From assembly GCA_046262295.1 (NCBI GenBank), contig JBHENC010000005.1, positions 186,001-250,000 on the forward strand: a stretch of DNA of 64,000 bases. The letters run 5' to 3'. The notes under the pieces were generated by a model, which saw nothing but the letters and a program-made list of their open reading frames with translations, was not told where the DNA came from and did not search any database. This document shows, in pieces, positions 51,199 to 61,159 of the stretch (positions within the stretch are counted from its first letter, which is position 1; each line of letters opens with the position of its first letter). This DNA comes from JBHENC01 sp046262295. GTDB lineage: Bacteria > Acidobacteriota > Blastocatellia > Pyrinomonadales > Pyrinomonadaceae. The position numbers and the translations under genes are program-made.

Positions 51199-54100
51199 TT
51201 AGTCTATCGAAAAATATTTCGCTTCTTCGTGATGCACGATAATCGCGGACGTGGATTGTTCGGGCTCTAGCTGGTATTCCTCCGTGAGCGTCACGTCGAT
51301 ACGCGCGGGGTCAATCAACTCGAAGAGTTTTATTTGATCTTCAAGGTTCGGGCACGCCGGATAACCAAAACTGAAGCGCGAGCCTTGATAGCCTTGATGG
51401 AAAAGTTTTGTCATCTCTTTCGCGTCTTTGCCCGCGATGCCCAGCTCTTCGCGTATGCGCTTGTGCCAGAGTTCCGCGAGGGCTTCCGCGCTTTCGACGC
51501 TCAAGCCGTGAAAGTATAAATAGTCCGCGTAGTTGTCCGCCTTGAAGAGTTCCTGCGCGTATTCGCTGGCGCGGCGTCCGACCGTGACGAGATGAAACGC
51601 AACCACGTCCATGCGCCCCGAATCCTGCGCGGCGAAATAGTCCGCGAGACACTGACGCTTTCCAGCGGGCTGGCGCGGAAACGTGAATCGCTGACGCTCC
51701 GTGCGTTCGTCATCTTCGTAAATTATCAGATCGTTGCCGGACGATTGACACGGGAAGTAGCCGTAGACGACGCGCGGCACAAGCAACGCTTCGCGTTTGC
51801 TGCGCTCCTTCAATGCGTCGTAGATCGGGCGCACGTGATCGGCGACGAGCGCGCGGTAATCTTCGGCAGATTGCTTGCCCTGCTTGAATTGCCACTGGCC
51901 TTTGAAGAGGGCGGTTTCGTTGGCGAATGCGAAAACATCGCCGAGCGAAATATCTTCGACGACGCGCGAGCCGTAGAAGGGAGCGCGCGGTATCTCAACA
52001 TCCGTTCGCACATCGGAACGAACGGTGTGCGTGGTGTCGCCCTTAATTTTCGTGACGGCGCGCGGGCGTGCGGACTTGCTCGTGTTGATGCCCAGCTTGG
52101 CATCTTCGCCGACGAGGTCTTCCGCATCGTCAACGGCGGGTTCGCTGATGCGATTTTTGCTAAGCGCGTGCATCGTTTCCGCCGGGGCGGTGGCGTGTTC
52201 GGTTGCCGCGCCGTTGTGTTCCGTCGTTGCGACGTTGCCGTTTGCGCCTTCTCCGGTCAATTTATCCATCGCGTAAAGGCCTGCGAAGGCGTCTTTGGCG
52301 TAAAGCAGTGTGCCTTTGTAAATCGCGCAGAGATCGTCTTCGACGTAGCGGCGTGTGAGCGCAGCGCCGCCCAGAACGACGGGCACGTTGATGCCACGTT
52401 CGTTCATCAACTCCAGATTCTCGCGCATAATCAGCGTTGATTTGACGAGCAGGCCGCTCATGCCGATGGCGTCCGCGCCGTGTTCGTCGAACGCGCCGAT
52501 AATGTTTTCTATCGTCTGCTTGATGCCTAGATTGATTACCTTGTAACCGTTGTTGGTCAGGATGATGTCAACCAGATTTTTGCCTATGTCGTGAACGTCG
52601 CCTTTGACGGTGGCGAGAATCATCGTGCCCTTTTCCGTCGCGCCGCCCTTTCTTTCGATGAACGGTTCGAGAAAACGCACAGCCGTTTTCATAGCTTCCG
52701 CAGACTGCAACACGAAGGGAAGCTGCATCTGGCCGCTGCCGAAAAGATCGCCGACGACCTTCATGCCGCCGAGCAAAATGTCATTGATGATTTCGAGCGC
52801 GGAATATTTTTCGAGCGCGATTTTCAGCGCATCTTCGAGGCCGATTTTTTCGCCGTCAATGATGTACTGCTTGAGGCGTTCTTCGACGGGCAAACTGCTC
52901 GTGTCTTGCTTGACGGTCTTGGCCGAAACGCCCTCAAAGAGTTTCGTAAATTCCGTGAGCGGATCGTAAATGCAAATATCGCCGTCGAACTTTCGTTCGT
53001 CGTAGATAAGCTGGCGCGCGACTTCAAGCTCGCGCTCTCCTATACGATTGAGCGGAATGATCTTGCTCGCGTTGACGATGGCCGCATCCAAACCCGCTTC
53101 GACGGCGTCATGCAGAAAGACGGAGTTCAGGACGACGCGCGAGGCCGGATTCAAGCCGAACGAAACATTCGAGACGCCAAGGATCGTGAAACAGCCGGGA
53201 AGCTCGGCCTTGATGCGGCGGATTGATTCAATAGTTTCGGCGGCGTTGCGGCGGTCTTCTTCGATGCCGGTGGAGATGGGCAGCGCAAGCGGATCGAAAA
53301 AGATGTCGTGCGCTTGAAAGCCGTACTCTTGTGTCGCCTGTTCGTAAGCGCGTTTGGCGATCTGGAATTTGCCGTCGGCGGTGCGCGCCATTCCCTCTTC
53401 GTCTATCGTGCCGATGACGAGGCTCGCGCCGTAAGCTTTAGCGAGATCAACAACTTTGCGAAAGCGCGGCTCGCCGTCCTCGTAGTTTGTCGAATTAAGG
53501 ATGCACTTGCCGCCCGCGTGCTGCAATCCCGCTTCCATTTTCTGCCATTCGGTGGAGTCGAGCATCAACGGAATCTTAACGCTCGTCGCCAGCCGCGAAG
53601 CGAGTTGGTGCATATCGCTTTCGCCGTCGCGCCCGACGAAATCAACATTAACATCGAGTATGTGCGCGCCTTCGCGTTCCTGTTCTTTGGCGAGCGCAAC
53701 AAGGCCGTCCCAATCTTCGGCATTCAGGAGATCGCGCATCTTCTTCGAGCCACTCGCGTTGACGCGCTCGCCGACGATCAGAAATGACGTGTCCTGCACG
53801 TAAGGCTGCTGGAAATAGATGGAAGAAGCCGACGGAATCAGTTTCGCGTCGCGCTCTTTCGGCGTGATGCGCCCCATCGCTTCGACAACCGATTTCAAGT
53901 GCGCGGGTGTTGTGCCGCAGCAACCGCCGACGATGTTGACGCCGAAATCTCTGGCGAAGTGTACGACCTGCGCGGTGAAGGATTCGGGCGTCTCGTCGTA
54001 GTGCTGCGCGCCGTCTTTGACTTGCGGCAATCCGGCGTTCGGCAGCACAGAAACATTGATCGGCGCGTTCTCGCAAAGATAACGAATGCTTTCGGTCATG

Positions 54101-54792
54101 TGCTTCGGCCCCGTGCCGCAGTTCATGCCGATCACGTCAATCGGAAAAGGTTCGAGCGCGGTGAGGGCGGCGTTGATCTCCGTGCCGTTGAGCATCGTGC
54201 CGAAAGTTTCGATGGTGACTTGCGCGATGACGGGCACGCGGCGTTTCGTTTCCCTGAAATGCTCGAAGATGGCGGCGAGCGCAGACTTTGTTTGCAGCAA
54301 ATCCTGACAGGTTTCGACGATCAGCAAATCTGCGCCACCGTCGAGCAGGCCGCGCACTTGCTCGGCGTAGGCTGCTTTGAGTTCCGTGTAAGTGATGTGG
54401 CCGAGCGTCGGGAGTTTCGTGCCGGGGCCGATTGAGCCTGCGACCCAGCGCGGCTTATCTTTCGTCGAATAATCGTTAGCGATGCGACGTGCGAGTTGCG
54501 CGGCTTTGACGTTAAGTTCATAAGCCATGTGCGGAATCTGATATTCGCCGAGCACAAGCGATGTGCCGCCGAAGGAATTGGTTTCCACCACGTCGCAGCC
54601 GACATCCAGAAAAGCCGTGTGGACTTTTTCAATCGCAGAGGGTTTGCTGATGAGTAGATATTCGGGACAGCCTTCAAACTGCGCGCCGCCGTAATCCTCT
54701 ACGGTGAGGTTTTGCGTTTGTAAATTCGTGCCCATCGCGCCGTCAAAAACGACGATGCGCTCTTTCAGTGTGTCCAAGAAATTCCGTGTCAT
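51199..54792 (-). CDS. metH: Cobalamin-dependent methionine synthase
   Basis: 1197 residues from the ATG at 54792. All four modules of MetH are visible. Homocysteine-binding: GAMGTNLQTQ, zinc cysteines in GMNCGTGP and NIVGGCCGTTP. Methyltetrahydrofolate-binding pterin domain: LIVGERVNASGSKKMRDLL, ILDVNVDFVGRDGESDM. Cobalamin cap and B12 domain: VKGDVHDIGKNLVDIILTNNGYKVINLG (DxHxxG, His ligand of cobalt). C-terminal SAM-binding activation domain: RASEYAQELFK ... YFHGLSVESAEALAE. An extra low-complexity loop of about 60 residues (GANGNVATTEHNGAATEHATAP) sits between B12 and activation domains. Makes methionine from homocysteine in the cytoplasm. No cobalamin riboswitch consensus was recognised upstream. 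Confidence 0.95.
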   Translation of the reverse strand: MTRNFLDTLKERIVVFDGAMGTNLQTQNLTVEDYGGAQFEGCPEYLLISKPSAIEKVHTAFLDVGCDVVETNSFGGTSLVLGEYQIPHMAYELNVKAAQLARRIANDYSTKDKPRWVAGSIGPGTKLPTLGHITYTELKAAYAEQVRGLLDGGADLLIVETCQDLLQTKSALAAIFEHFRETKRRVPVIAQVTIETFGTMLNGTEINAALTALEPFPIDVIGMNCGTGPKHMTESIRYLCENAPINVSVLPNAGLPQVKDGAQHYDETPESFTAQVVHFARDFGVNIVGGCCGTTPAHLKSVVEAMGRITPKERDAKLIPSASSIYFQQPYVQDTSFLIVGERVNASGSKKMRDLLNAEDWDGLVALAKEQEREGAHILDVNVDFVGRDGESDMHQLASRLATSVKIPLMLDSTEWQKMEAGLQHAGGKCILNSTNYEDGEPRFRKVVDLAKAYGASLVIGTIDEEGMARTADGKFQIAKRAYEQATQEYGFQAHDIFFDPLALPISTGIEEDRRNAAETIESIRRIKAELPGCFTILGVSNVSFGLNPASRVVLNSVFLHDAVEAGLDAAIVNASKIIPLNRIGERELEVARQLIYDERKFDGDICIYDPLTEFTKLFEGVSAKTVKQDTSSLPVEERLKQYIIDGEKIGLEDALKIALEKYSALEIINDILLGGMKVVGDLFGSGQMQLPFVLQSAEAMKTAVRFLEPFIERKGGATEKGTMILATVKGDVHDIGKNLVDIILTNNGYKVINLGIKQTIENIIGAFDEHGADAIGMSGLLVKSTLIMRENLELMNERGINVPVVLGGAALTRRYVEDDLCAIYKGTLLYAKDAFAGLYAMDKLTGEGANGNVATTEHNGAATEHATAPAETMHALSKNRISEPAVDDAEDLVGEDAKLGINTSKSARPRAVTKIKGDTTHTVRSDVRTDVEIPRAPFYGSRVVEDISLGDVFAFANETALFKGQWQFKQGKQSAEDYRALVADHVRPIYDALKERSKREALLVPRVVYGYFPCQSSGNDLIIYEDDERTERQRFTFPRQPAGKRQCLADYFAAQDSGRMDVVAFHLVTVGRRASEYAQELFKADNYADYLYFHGLSVESAEALAELWHKRIREELGIAGKDAKEMTKLFHQGYQGSRFSFGYPACPNLEDQIKLFELIDPARIDVTLTEEYQLEPEQSTSAIIVHHEEAKYFSID

Positions 54793-55139
54793 TGATTGAT
54801 TCCTATTCCGGCAAGAGTCTTTATCATAGGGCGCAAGGGAAAACCCCGCGCCAAACAACGCGGGGCTTTCCTTGAAGCCGTTTTCGAGTGGTCTTTTGGG
54901 GAAGACTCGCCGAGCTGTTTAGCAGTTTATTTTTCGTGGCCGCAAGTTGCCTTAACTCACCACGCCGTTTTCGCGTTTGATATTGAAGCATCAGCCGCCT
55001 TTGATGTCAAGGAAGAGGCCGTTTGGCGCCGCGCCTTAAAGCCTCACCAGACGCTTCGTCGCTCGTCAGCACTCGCTCCGGTGTGTTAATTTCTTGTTTG
55101 ATTTTACCGCTTTCAAATTTGATTCTAAATCCATTGCCT
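54793..55139. other. Divergent promoter region between metH and coaD
   Basis: 347 bases. Includes the hairpin at 54844-54865 in the metH leader. No S-box or cobalamin riboswitch core was recognised on the minus strand; no gene seen. Confidence 0.5.
54844..54865 (-). terminator. Leader hairpin CCCCGCG / CGCGGGG before metH
   Basis: A 7-bp GC stem with an 8-base loop. On the minus strand it is followed by TTTTCCC, so it could act as a transcription attenuator in the metH leader. Confidence 0.5.
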
Positions 55140-55634
55140 ATGCGACGCGCGATCTATCCCGGTTCATTCGATCCGGTGACGAACGGTCATCTGGATATCA
55201 TCGAACGCGGCTGCAAGCTGTTCGACGAAATCATCATCGCCATTCTTGTCAATCCCGATAAAATTCCTATGTTCACGATTGACGAGCGGCGCGAGATACT
55301 GGAACAGGTTTTGAGCGAGATAGAGTGCGGCGCGTGCGCGGTGCGCGTCGAAAATTTTCAAGGCTTGCTGGTCGAGTATGCTATGGCGCAAAAGGCGCAC
55401 GCGATTGTGCGCGGCATTCGCGCGATTTCCGATTACGAATTCGAGTTACAGATGGCCTTGATGAATCGTCGCCTAGAGCCGCGCATCGAAACCGTTTTTA
55501 TGATGCCACACGAAGATTACTCTTATGTCAGCTCGCGGCTCGTCAAAGAAGTCTTTCAATTAGGCGGCGCGATTGACGGCCTCGTGCCCGTTTCGGTTCA
55601 AGCGCGTATGAAACAGAAACTGAACAAGGCATAA
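55140..55634 (+). CDS. coaD: Phosphopantetheine adenylyltransferase
   Basis: 164 residues, the usual CoaD length, from ATG 55140. Catalyses the penultimate step of coenzyme A synthesis. Nucleotidyltransferase motif AIYPGSFDPVTNGHLDII (T/HxGH) near the start; RGIRAISDYEFELQMALMNR and the end motif SYVSSRLVKEVFQLGG are diagnostic. The longer frame from 55023 adds residues unlike CoaD. Confidence 0.96.
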   Translation: MRRAIYPGSFDPVTNGHLDIIERGCKLFDEIIIAILVNPDKIPMFTIDERREILEQVLSEIECGACAVRVENFQGLLVEYAMAQKAHAIVRGIRAISDYEFELQMALMNRRLEPRIETVFMMPHEDYSYVSSRLVKEVFQLGGAIDGLVPVSVQARMKQKLNKA

Positions 55635-55781
55635 GATTCGACGCGCGTCGCTGCGTGATATACTCGCGCGTGCTTCAAGATTAAGAGCGCGGGCGATTCA
55701 TAACAACTGCCACGCGAGAAATTCAAAGAAGAGCAAAGAAGATAGCGAGAGGCGACAAGTCTTCTGACACGGATTTTTGCA

Positions 55782-56993
55782 ATGACCAAACCAGCCACCG
55801 AAGTTTTTCCTGTTTCCGTTAACGTCGCAAAGATGCGTGCGTCTTCGACGCTCGCCGCAATGCAAGCGGCCGTCGCCTTACGCGCCAAAGGCGTTGACGT
55901 TGTTGATCTGGGCGCGGGCGAACCGGACTTCGACACGCCCGATCACATCAAACGCGCCGCCGCCGAAGCGATGCAGGCGGGCGAAACCAAGTACACGCCG
56001 ACGGCAGGTACGCGCGCGCTTCAGGATGCAATCATTCATTACTACGAACGCGAGTTCGGTGCGCACTACGAAAAGTCGGAAGTGATGGCAACGTCGGGCG
56101 GCAAGACGGCGATCTTCAATGCCGTCGTTTCGCTCGTCGGCACCGGCGACGAAGTCTTAATCGTCAAGCCTTACTGGGTGACGTTTCCCGAAATCGTCAC
56201 CTTCGCGGGCGCGACGCCTGTTTTCATAGAGACAGAGGAAACCGATTTTGTTTTAACCGCCGAACAGGTTGCGCGCGCCATCACGCCGCGCACGAAGCTA
56301 CTCATCATCAACTCGCCCAACAATCCATCGGGGCGCGTTATACCGTCGCAGGAATTTCAGCGAATCATGGAAATCCTGACAGAGCGCGGCGTTTATGTTA
56401 TCTCCGACGAATGTTACTTGCGTTTTGTTTATCCTCCGGCAGAGGTTTTCAGCGCCGCATCGCTCGCGCCGGAAGTGCACCGGAATCTTTGTATCGCCGG
56501 ATCATTCTCCAAGACGTATGCGATGACGGGCTGGCGCGTCGGCTATGCGCTGGCGTCAACGGATTGGACGCGCGCGATGTTGAAGGTGCAGGGGCACACG
56601 ACGACGCACCCGAATTCGATGGCGCAGCGCGCCGCCGCCGCCGCCTTCGACGGCGCGCAGGATTCCGTCCAGACGATGCTCGATGAATACGCGCGGCGGC
56701 GCGATTGGTTGCTAAATGCGCTGGCGGAGATTCCCGGCTTGAAATGTGCCAGACCGGAAGGCGCGTTCTACGCTTTCCCGGACGTGCGCGGATGTCTGGG
56801 CGGCGACGTGAAAACATCCGCCGACTTTGCCGATAAATTATTAATGGACGAACATACTGTCGTCACGGACGGCGCGGGCTTCGGCGCGGACGGCTTTGTA
56901 CGCATCTCTTACGCGACTTCCCTCGAACGCTTGCAGGAAGGCGTCAAACGCATTCGCCGCTTGGTCGAAGAGTTAAGAAGTAAGCATCGATAG
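55782..56993 (+). CDS. Class I pyridoxal-phosphate aminotransferase (aspartate aminotransferase type)
   Basis: 403 residues. Fold type I landmarks: DLGAGEPDFDTPDHIKRAA, YTPTAGTRALQDAI, INSPNNPSGRV, YVISDECYLRF, and the PLP Lys in AGSFSKTYAMTGWRVGY. Close to the 1-gamma aspartate/prephenate aminotransferase group. It transfers an amino group between amino acids and 2-oxo acids. Closed by a strong terminator. Confidence 0.9.
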   Translation: MTKPATEVFPVSVNVAKMRASSTLAAMQAAVALRAKGVDVVDLGAGEPDFDTPDHIKRAAAEAMQAGETKYTPTAGTRALQDAIIHYYEREFGAHYEKSEVMATSGGKTAIFNAVVSLVGTGDEVLIVKPYWVTFPEIVTFAGATPVFIETEETDFVLTAEQVARAITPRTKLLIINSPNNPSGRVIPSQEFQRIMEILTERGVYVISDECYLRFVYPPAEVFSAASLAPEVHRNLCIAGSFSKTYAMTGWRVGYALASTDWTRAMLKVQGHTTTHPNSMAQRAAAAAFDGAQDSVQTMLDEYARRRDWLLNALAEIPGLKCARPEGAFYAFPDVRGCLGGDVKTSADFADKLLMDEHTVVTDGAGFGADGFVRISYATSLERLQEGVKRIRRLVEELRSKHR

Positions 56994-57002
56994 CTGAAAA
57001 AA

Positions 57003-57034
57003 GAGCGGCACTTCCCTTGCGAAGGAAGTGCCGC
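57003..57034. terminator. Bidirectional terminator
   Basis: A 12-bp perfect stem AGCGGCACTTCC / GGAAGTGCCGCT with an 8-base loop, between convergent genes ending at 56993 (+) and 57066 (-). Confidence 0.85.
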
Positions 57035-57065
57035 TTAATTGAACTTGAAAGACTGTCCGCGTGCT

Positions 57066-58706
57066 TTAGTAGATGGTGAACTGCAATGCGATTTGCGTGT
57101 ATTGCGAGACACTATGACCATCTTTTTGCGCGGGCGTAAATTTGATTTTACGCGCGGCCTCGATAGCCTTCTCCGTCAAGCCTGACGGCAAACCGCTCAC
57201 CGTCTTAATGTTTGTCACTTCACCATTGGAAGCCAGCACAACGCTCAAGATTACAGTTCCCGTCACCTGATTTTTGCGTGCCTCTTCGGTATAGGCGGGT
57301 TCCGGCTTGTATGTCACGATAGCCTTGCGCGTTACTTCTTTCGATTTGAAGACGCGATTGTAATCTTCGCCGCCCCCACCGCCGCCTGCGCCGCCGCCGC
57401 CGAGACCGCGATCACCGCCGCCCGTGTTGCCGCCGCGTCCCGGCCCGAGGCCGCCGCCTTCGCCCGAACCTGCGCCGAGTCCTTTACCGTCGCCTAAACC
57501 ACCGCCCGTACCTTTGCCCGCCGAAGGGTCTGTGGACTTTGATTTCAAATCACCGTAAGGCATCGGCGGCAGATCGTTGCGCGCGAGTTTCGGATCGAGA
57601 TCGAGCGTCGCCGGAGTCGGCAGCGAAGGATTCTTGATCGCGGGCGGAGTGACGTTCGGGCGCACAATCGGCGGAACAATCAACGAGGCTTGCGGGGGCT
57701 TGCCCTGCGAAACGGGCTTGGGCTGATCCTGACCGCCACCGCCGCCGCCCGAAGGTTTTTCCTGTTTCTGCTTCGAGCCGCCGCCCTTGCCTTTATTCAT
57801 GCCCGCATTTCCTTTTTCGACGGGCTTCTGCTCTTCGGGAATATCCTGCGGCGGTATCGCCGACATATCGAAAAGTTCTGCGTGTTCGGCCTCCGTCACC
57901 GTCTTCGATTTATAACGGTCGGCGAGAATGATGCCCAAGACCGCCGACAACACGACGAAGATGGCCGCGAGAGTCGCTATTGCAACATTCGGGCTGCGGA
58001 AGAAACGCCAGATGAGCAGGCTGTAAGCTCCTATGAAACGGCGCGTAAAGCCGCCCGGATCGCGTTTGAACTCCGGCCACGTCAACTGTGATTCATGCGC
58101 GACTTCGCGCATCTCTGCCGTCAGGCGGCTAATCAACCCTTCGTCTTCGAGCATCGTCAGGTGATACTCGTTATCGCTCGCAACCATCGCCGCAGCCGCG
58201 CTCGTCAGCGTCGTCGCGCCGACGGCCTCCGTCGTCAAGCTTTCGCTTGCGCTGACAGATGGCGGAGCAACGGCGGCAGCTTCGATTGAAGGCGATGCGA
58301 TCTCTTGCGTTGCGCTCGTTGCGCTCGAAGAAGGTTCAACCGCGTGGGCGACGTGGCCGTTGAGCGGTGTGCCGTCTACCGGGCAAAAGCTGAACTTATC
58401 TGCAAAGTCTTCGTGGCACGTTGAACAGGTTTTCATCTTTACTACCTCACTATTCTGCTGGGGGAAAGCAGCGGAAGAAACTGCGTTGGCGGGCTTTTCC
58501 TCGCCGCTTAGATGCCTGCGATAAGCATCCATCATACGTCTTTCATGTAAAGGCGATGCGCCGGGCGCATCCCACTGCGCGAGCACTCGCTGTAGCTCTT
58601 CATCAGTCACAAATTCTTCGTCGCTCGCGCCGTTTGAACTGTCAACCGGCGCGCTTCCTGATAAATCTTCGGAGAATGATCGGGGCTTTCGTTTCTCGTC
58701 ATTCAT
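57066..58706 (-). CDS. TonB-type energy transducer with zinc ribbon and anti-sigma-like N-terminus
   Basis: 546 residues. The first 75 residues (DEELQRVLAQWDAPGASPLHERRMMDAYRRHL) resemble the cytoplasmic segment of some anti-sigma/TonB proteins. A zinc ribbon follows at about 93-115 (CSTCHEDFADKFSFCPVDG), then a Ser/Thr/Ala-rich stretch and one membrane segment at about 240-263 (VAIATLAAIFVVLSAVLGIILA). A Pro/Gly-rich periplasmic linker with a long glycine tract spans about 300-450. The C-terminal TonB domain is about 460-546 (PEPAYTEEARKNQVTGTVILSVVLASNGEV ... AIEAARKIKFTPAQKDG). It starts one base after the ECF sigma stop, so the pair is coupled and this protein may control the sigma factor. 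Confidence 0.82.
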   Translation of the reverse strand: MNDEKRKPRSFSEDLSGSAPVDSSNGASDEEFVTDEELQRVLAQWDAPGASPLHERRMMDAYRRHLSGEEKPANAVSSAAFPQQNSEVVKMKTCSTCHEDFADKFSFCPVDGTPLNGHVAHAVEPSSSATSATQEIASPSIEAAAVAPPSVSASESLTTEAVGATTLTSAAAAMVASDNEYHLTMLEDEGLISRLTAEMREVAHESQLTWPEFKRDPGGFTRRFIGAYSLLIWRFFRSPNVAIATLAAIFVVLSAVLGIILADRYKSKTVTEAEHAELFDMSAIPPQDIPEEQKPVEKGNAGMNKGKGGGSKQKQEKPSGGGGGGQDQPKPVSQGKPPQASLIVPPIVRPNVTPPAIKNPSLPTPATLDLDPKLARNDLPPMPYGDLKSKSTDPSAGKGTGGGLGDGKGLGAGSGEGGGLGPGRGGNTGGGDRGLGGGGAGGGGGGEDYNRVFKSKEVTRKAIVTYKPEPAYTEEARKNQVTGTVILSVVLASNGEVTNIKTVSGLPSGLTEKAIEAARKIKFTPAQKDGHSVSQYTQIALQFTIY

Positions 58707-58707
58707 C

Positions 58708-59352
58708 TTAACGCTTCTCCAACGCCGCCGCTTCGCTCACTTTAAGATACGGCGCAAGCGTGCGTCGCAAGCTTTGCCGCGCGCGATACAGGCGCGCTTT
58801 GATCGTTCCCATATCGGCTCCGGCAATCGCGGCAATCTCCGCGAGCGTGAACTCTTCATACTCGAAAAGAATCAAAGCTTCTCTTTGCAGCGGCGGCAAA
58901 TTCTCGATTGCCCCGCGCACTTTTTCAATCAACTCCGCCTTTATCACGCGGCGCAAAGGCTCGTCCGGCACGGACGCCATCACAATCGTTTCGGCGGGCA
59001 CATCTTCGAGGGCGGTTTCACGTCCAAGCCCGCGAAAATGTTTCAACGCGAGGTTTCTCGCCGCCGCGCAAAGGTATGTGCGCAGGGAAGCGCGCGTCTC
59101 GTCGAATCGCTCCGGCTGCTTGAGCACGCTCAAAAAACAGTCTTGCGTAACATCTTCCGCCACTTCGACGGAGCCGAGCATTCTGTACGCAAAGCGAAAC
59201 AGCGTGTCACGATGAAGCCTGTACAAAAGCAGGAACGCCGCTTCATCGCCGCCTGCGGCGCGTCCTAAAAGTTGTGCGTCTGTTTCTTTAACGGGCAATC
59301 CAGCCCCTTTTGCGTTACAGGAATCGCTTCCCTTTTGATTATTACCGGACAC
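58708..59352 (-). CDS. ECF-type RNA polymerase sigma factor
   Basis: 214 residues. Region 2: FLLLYRLHRDTLFRFAYRMLGSVEVAEDVTQDCFLSVLKQPERFD. Region 4: IENLPPLQREALILFEYEEFTLAEIAAIAGADMGTIKARLYRARQSLRRTL. It is directly upstream of, and coupled to, the TonB/zinc-ribbon gene. Distinct from the ECF factor at 2218. Confidence 0.9.
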   Translation of the reverse strand: MSGNNQKGSDSCNAKGAGLPVKETDAQLLGRAAGGDEAAFLLLYRLHRDTLFRFAYRMLGSVEVAEDVTQDCFLSVLKQPERFDETRASLRTYLCAAARNLALKHFRGLGRETALEDVPAETIVMASVPDEPLRRVIKAELIEKVRGAIENLPPLQREALILFEYEEFTLAEIAAIAGADMGTIKARLYRARQSLRRTLAPYLKVSEAAALEKR

Positions 59353-59685
59353 CGCCGGAAAGTTACGCCTTGCCGTAGATTTTCACGAAACTCTGTAAAC
59401 TTTTCCCGCCACCCGCGTTATACGCAGCGCCGCGCGCTCACTTCAGATTATACTATTCTCGCAAAATCTGTGAAGCAGGCAAACCTTTCCGCACTGCCTC
59501 TTATATCTAAACTTCGATGCACGACGGGGCGAAACGGTTGACGCCCCGCCCCGGCTATCTCTAAACTGTTTTCAAGGCTCCCTGTAAAAGAGATATTAAC
59601 CACGCTCAATCGAACGCTTGCGTTCACGTAAAATATTCGCGCGAACGTTTGATCCGGGCGGCGGTTCCTGATTTTTCGCTGTATT
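59353..59685. other. Divergent intergenic region
   Basis: 333 bases between the ECF sigma gene (-) and the M16-like gene (+). It must hold both promoters; no gene, repeat or clear operator was recognised. Confidence 0.4.
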
Positions 59686-61098
59686 ATGAAGATTCAATCA
59701 AACTTTTCTTTTCTTAAACGAATGTCTTCGCCGCTCTTGGCGATTCTTTTTGCGTTCGCGCTTTACGGATTCGCGGCTGCGCCGTGCGCTGCCCAGAACA
59801 TACCGGAACCGCGCCGCGAGCAGCTTCTCAACGGCCTGCGCATCGTGCTCTGGCAGAAACCGGGTGCTCCCGACGTGCTCCTAAAGTTGCGCATTCATAG
59901 CGGCGCGGTCTTCGATACGGCGGGCAAAGCGGGCACGATGGCCTTGCTCGGCGACCTGCTTTTCCCGGATCAAACGACGCGCGAATATTTCACGGAAGAA
60001 CTCGGCGGGCGCTTGAGCGTGACGACGGATGCCGACGCCATCAACATCACGCTTGCCGGTCGTGCCAGCGAATTCGAGCGAATCGTAGAACAGCTACGAA
60101 ACGCGCTCGTCAATCCGCCGCTCACCGCCGCGAATATCGCAAGGCTTCGTGAAGCGCGCGCTAAAATAGTCCGCGAGACAGGCATCTCGCCGATGGTCAT
60201 CGCCGACCGCGCCCTCAAGACGAGACTCTTCGGCGATTATCCGCTGGGGCGTCCTTCCGCCGGAACGCCCGACACTTTGGCGCGCATCGAACGCGGCGAT
60301 CTACTCACCGCGCGCCAGCGATTCCTTAATTCCAATAACGCGACGCTAATCGTCATCGGCGGCGTGGATGACCGGCGGGCAATGCGCGCTTTGCGGCAAC
60401 TGCTCGGCGGATGGCGGCAAAGCGAACAAATTGCGCCAGCCACGTTTCGCCAGCCCGAAGCGGCGGACGCGCGCACTCTCATCGTTGATCTACCCGGCGC
60501 GGAGACGGCGGAGATTCGCCTTGCGGCGCGCTCGCTCGCGCGTTCCGACCGCGATTACGCGGCGGCAACATTGCTCGCCTTGCTCGCACGCGACCGCTGG
60601 CAAACGGCTTTCCCCCAACTCGGCAAGAGCGCCTTCTTTGTGCGCAACGAAGCGCACGTGTTGCCCGGCGTTTTTGTGTTGGGCGCAAGCCTGCCCGCGC
60701 CGCTTGCCGCAGGTGCGCTCGCGGCGGCGCGCAGCGTGGTCGCTTCGCTGGCGACAACGCCACCTTCTTCCGCAGAGCTTGAACGCGCCAGAACGGAAGC
60801 CCTCGCCGTATTCAACAAACAACTCGACCAACCCGAAACGCTCGCCGAGCTATGGCTGGACGTTGACACTTACAAGCTCGATGCAATCTACGATCAACTT
60901 AAAAGACTGAACGCCGTCATGCCCGCAGACGTGCAACGCACCGCCGCCAGACTTTTTCTGGGTGCGCCGCAGGCAGCTGTCGCCGTCGGCAGCGCCGTGC
61001 TGCTCAAACCCGATTTTGAACGTGCCGGGCGTGTCGAAATCTTCGGTGCGGGCGACGACCGAACTAAAATCAAAACTGTGCCGGATAAGAAGCCGTAA
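59686..61098 (+). CDS. M16 (insulinase) family protein lacking the catalytic motif
   Basis: 470 residues with a signal peptide (LLAILFAFALYGFAAAPCAAQ). Two M16 half-barrels are recognisable: LNGLRIVLWQKPGAPDVLLKLRIHSGAVFDTAGKAGTMALLGDLLF, then a second domain from about 215. Active M16 enzymes have HxxEH in the AGTAHLLEHMLF position; here it reads AGTMALLGDLLF, so zinc binding is lost. Such inactive members usually pair with an active M16 partner, but none is adjacent. It may be a regulatory or assembly subunit. Confidence 0.82.
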   Translation: MKIQSNFSFLKRMSSPLLAILFAFALYGFAAAPCAAQNIPEPRREQLLNGLRIVLWQKPGAPDVLLKLRIHSGAVFDTAGKAGTMALLGDLLFPDQTTREYFTEELGGRLSVTTDADAINITLAGRASEFERIVEQLRNALVNPPLTAANIARLREARAKIVRETGISPMVIADRALKTRLFGDYPLGRPSAGTPDTLARIERGDLLTARQRFLNSNNATLIVIGGVDDRRAMRALRQLLGGWRQSEQIAPATFRQPEAADARTLIVDLPGAETAEIRLAARSLARSDRDYAAATLLALLARDRWQTAFPQLGKSAFFVRNEAHVLPGVFVLGASLPAPLAAGALAAARSVVASLATTPPSSAELERARTEALAVFNKQLDQPETLAELWLDVDTYKLDAIYDQLKRLNAVMPADVQRTAARLFLGAPQAAVAVGSAVLLKPDFERAGRVEIFGAGDDRTKIKTVPDKKP

Positions 61099-61159
61099 TC
61101 AATTCACAAATTGATTGCAAGTTTATCGCAACCTTTCAAAGATCGAACTAAGCAAAACT

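Noticed and set aside
54793..55139. Cobalamin or SAM riboswitch upstream of metH
   Set aside because: Looked for the conserved riboswitch cores on the minus strand and did not find them; only a GC hairpin is present.
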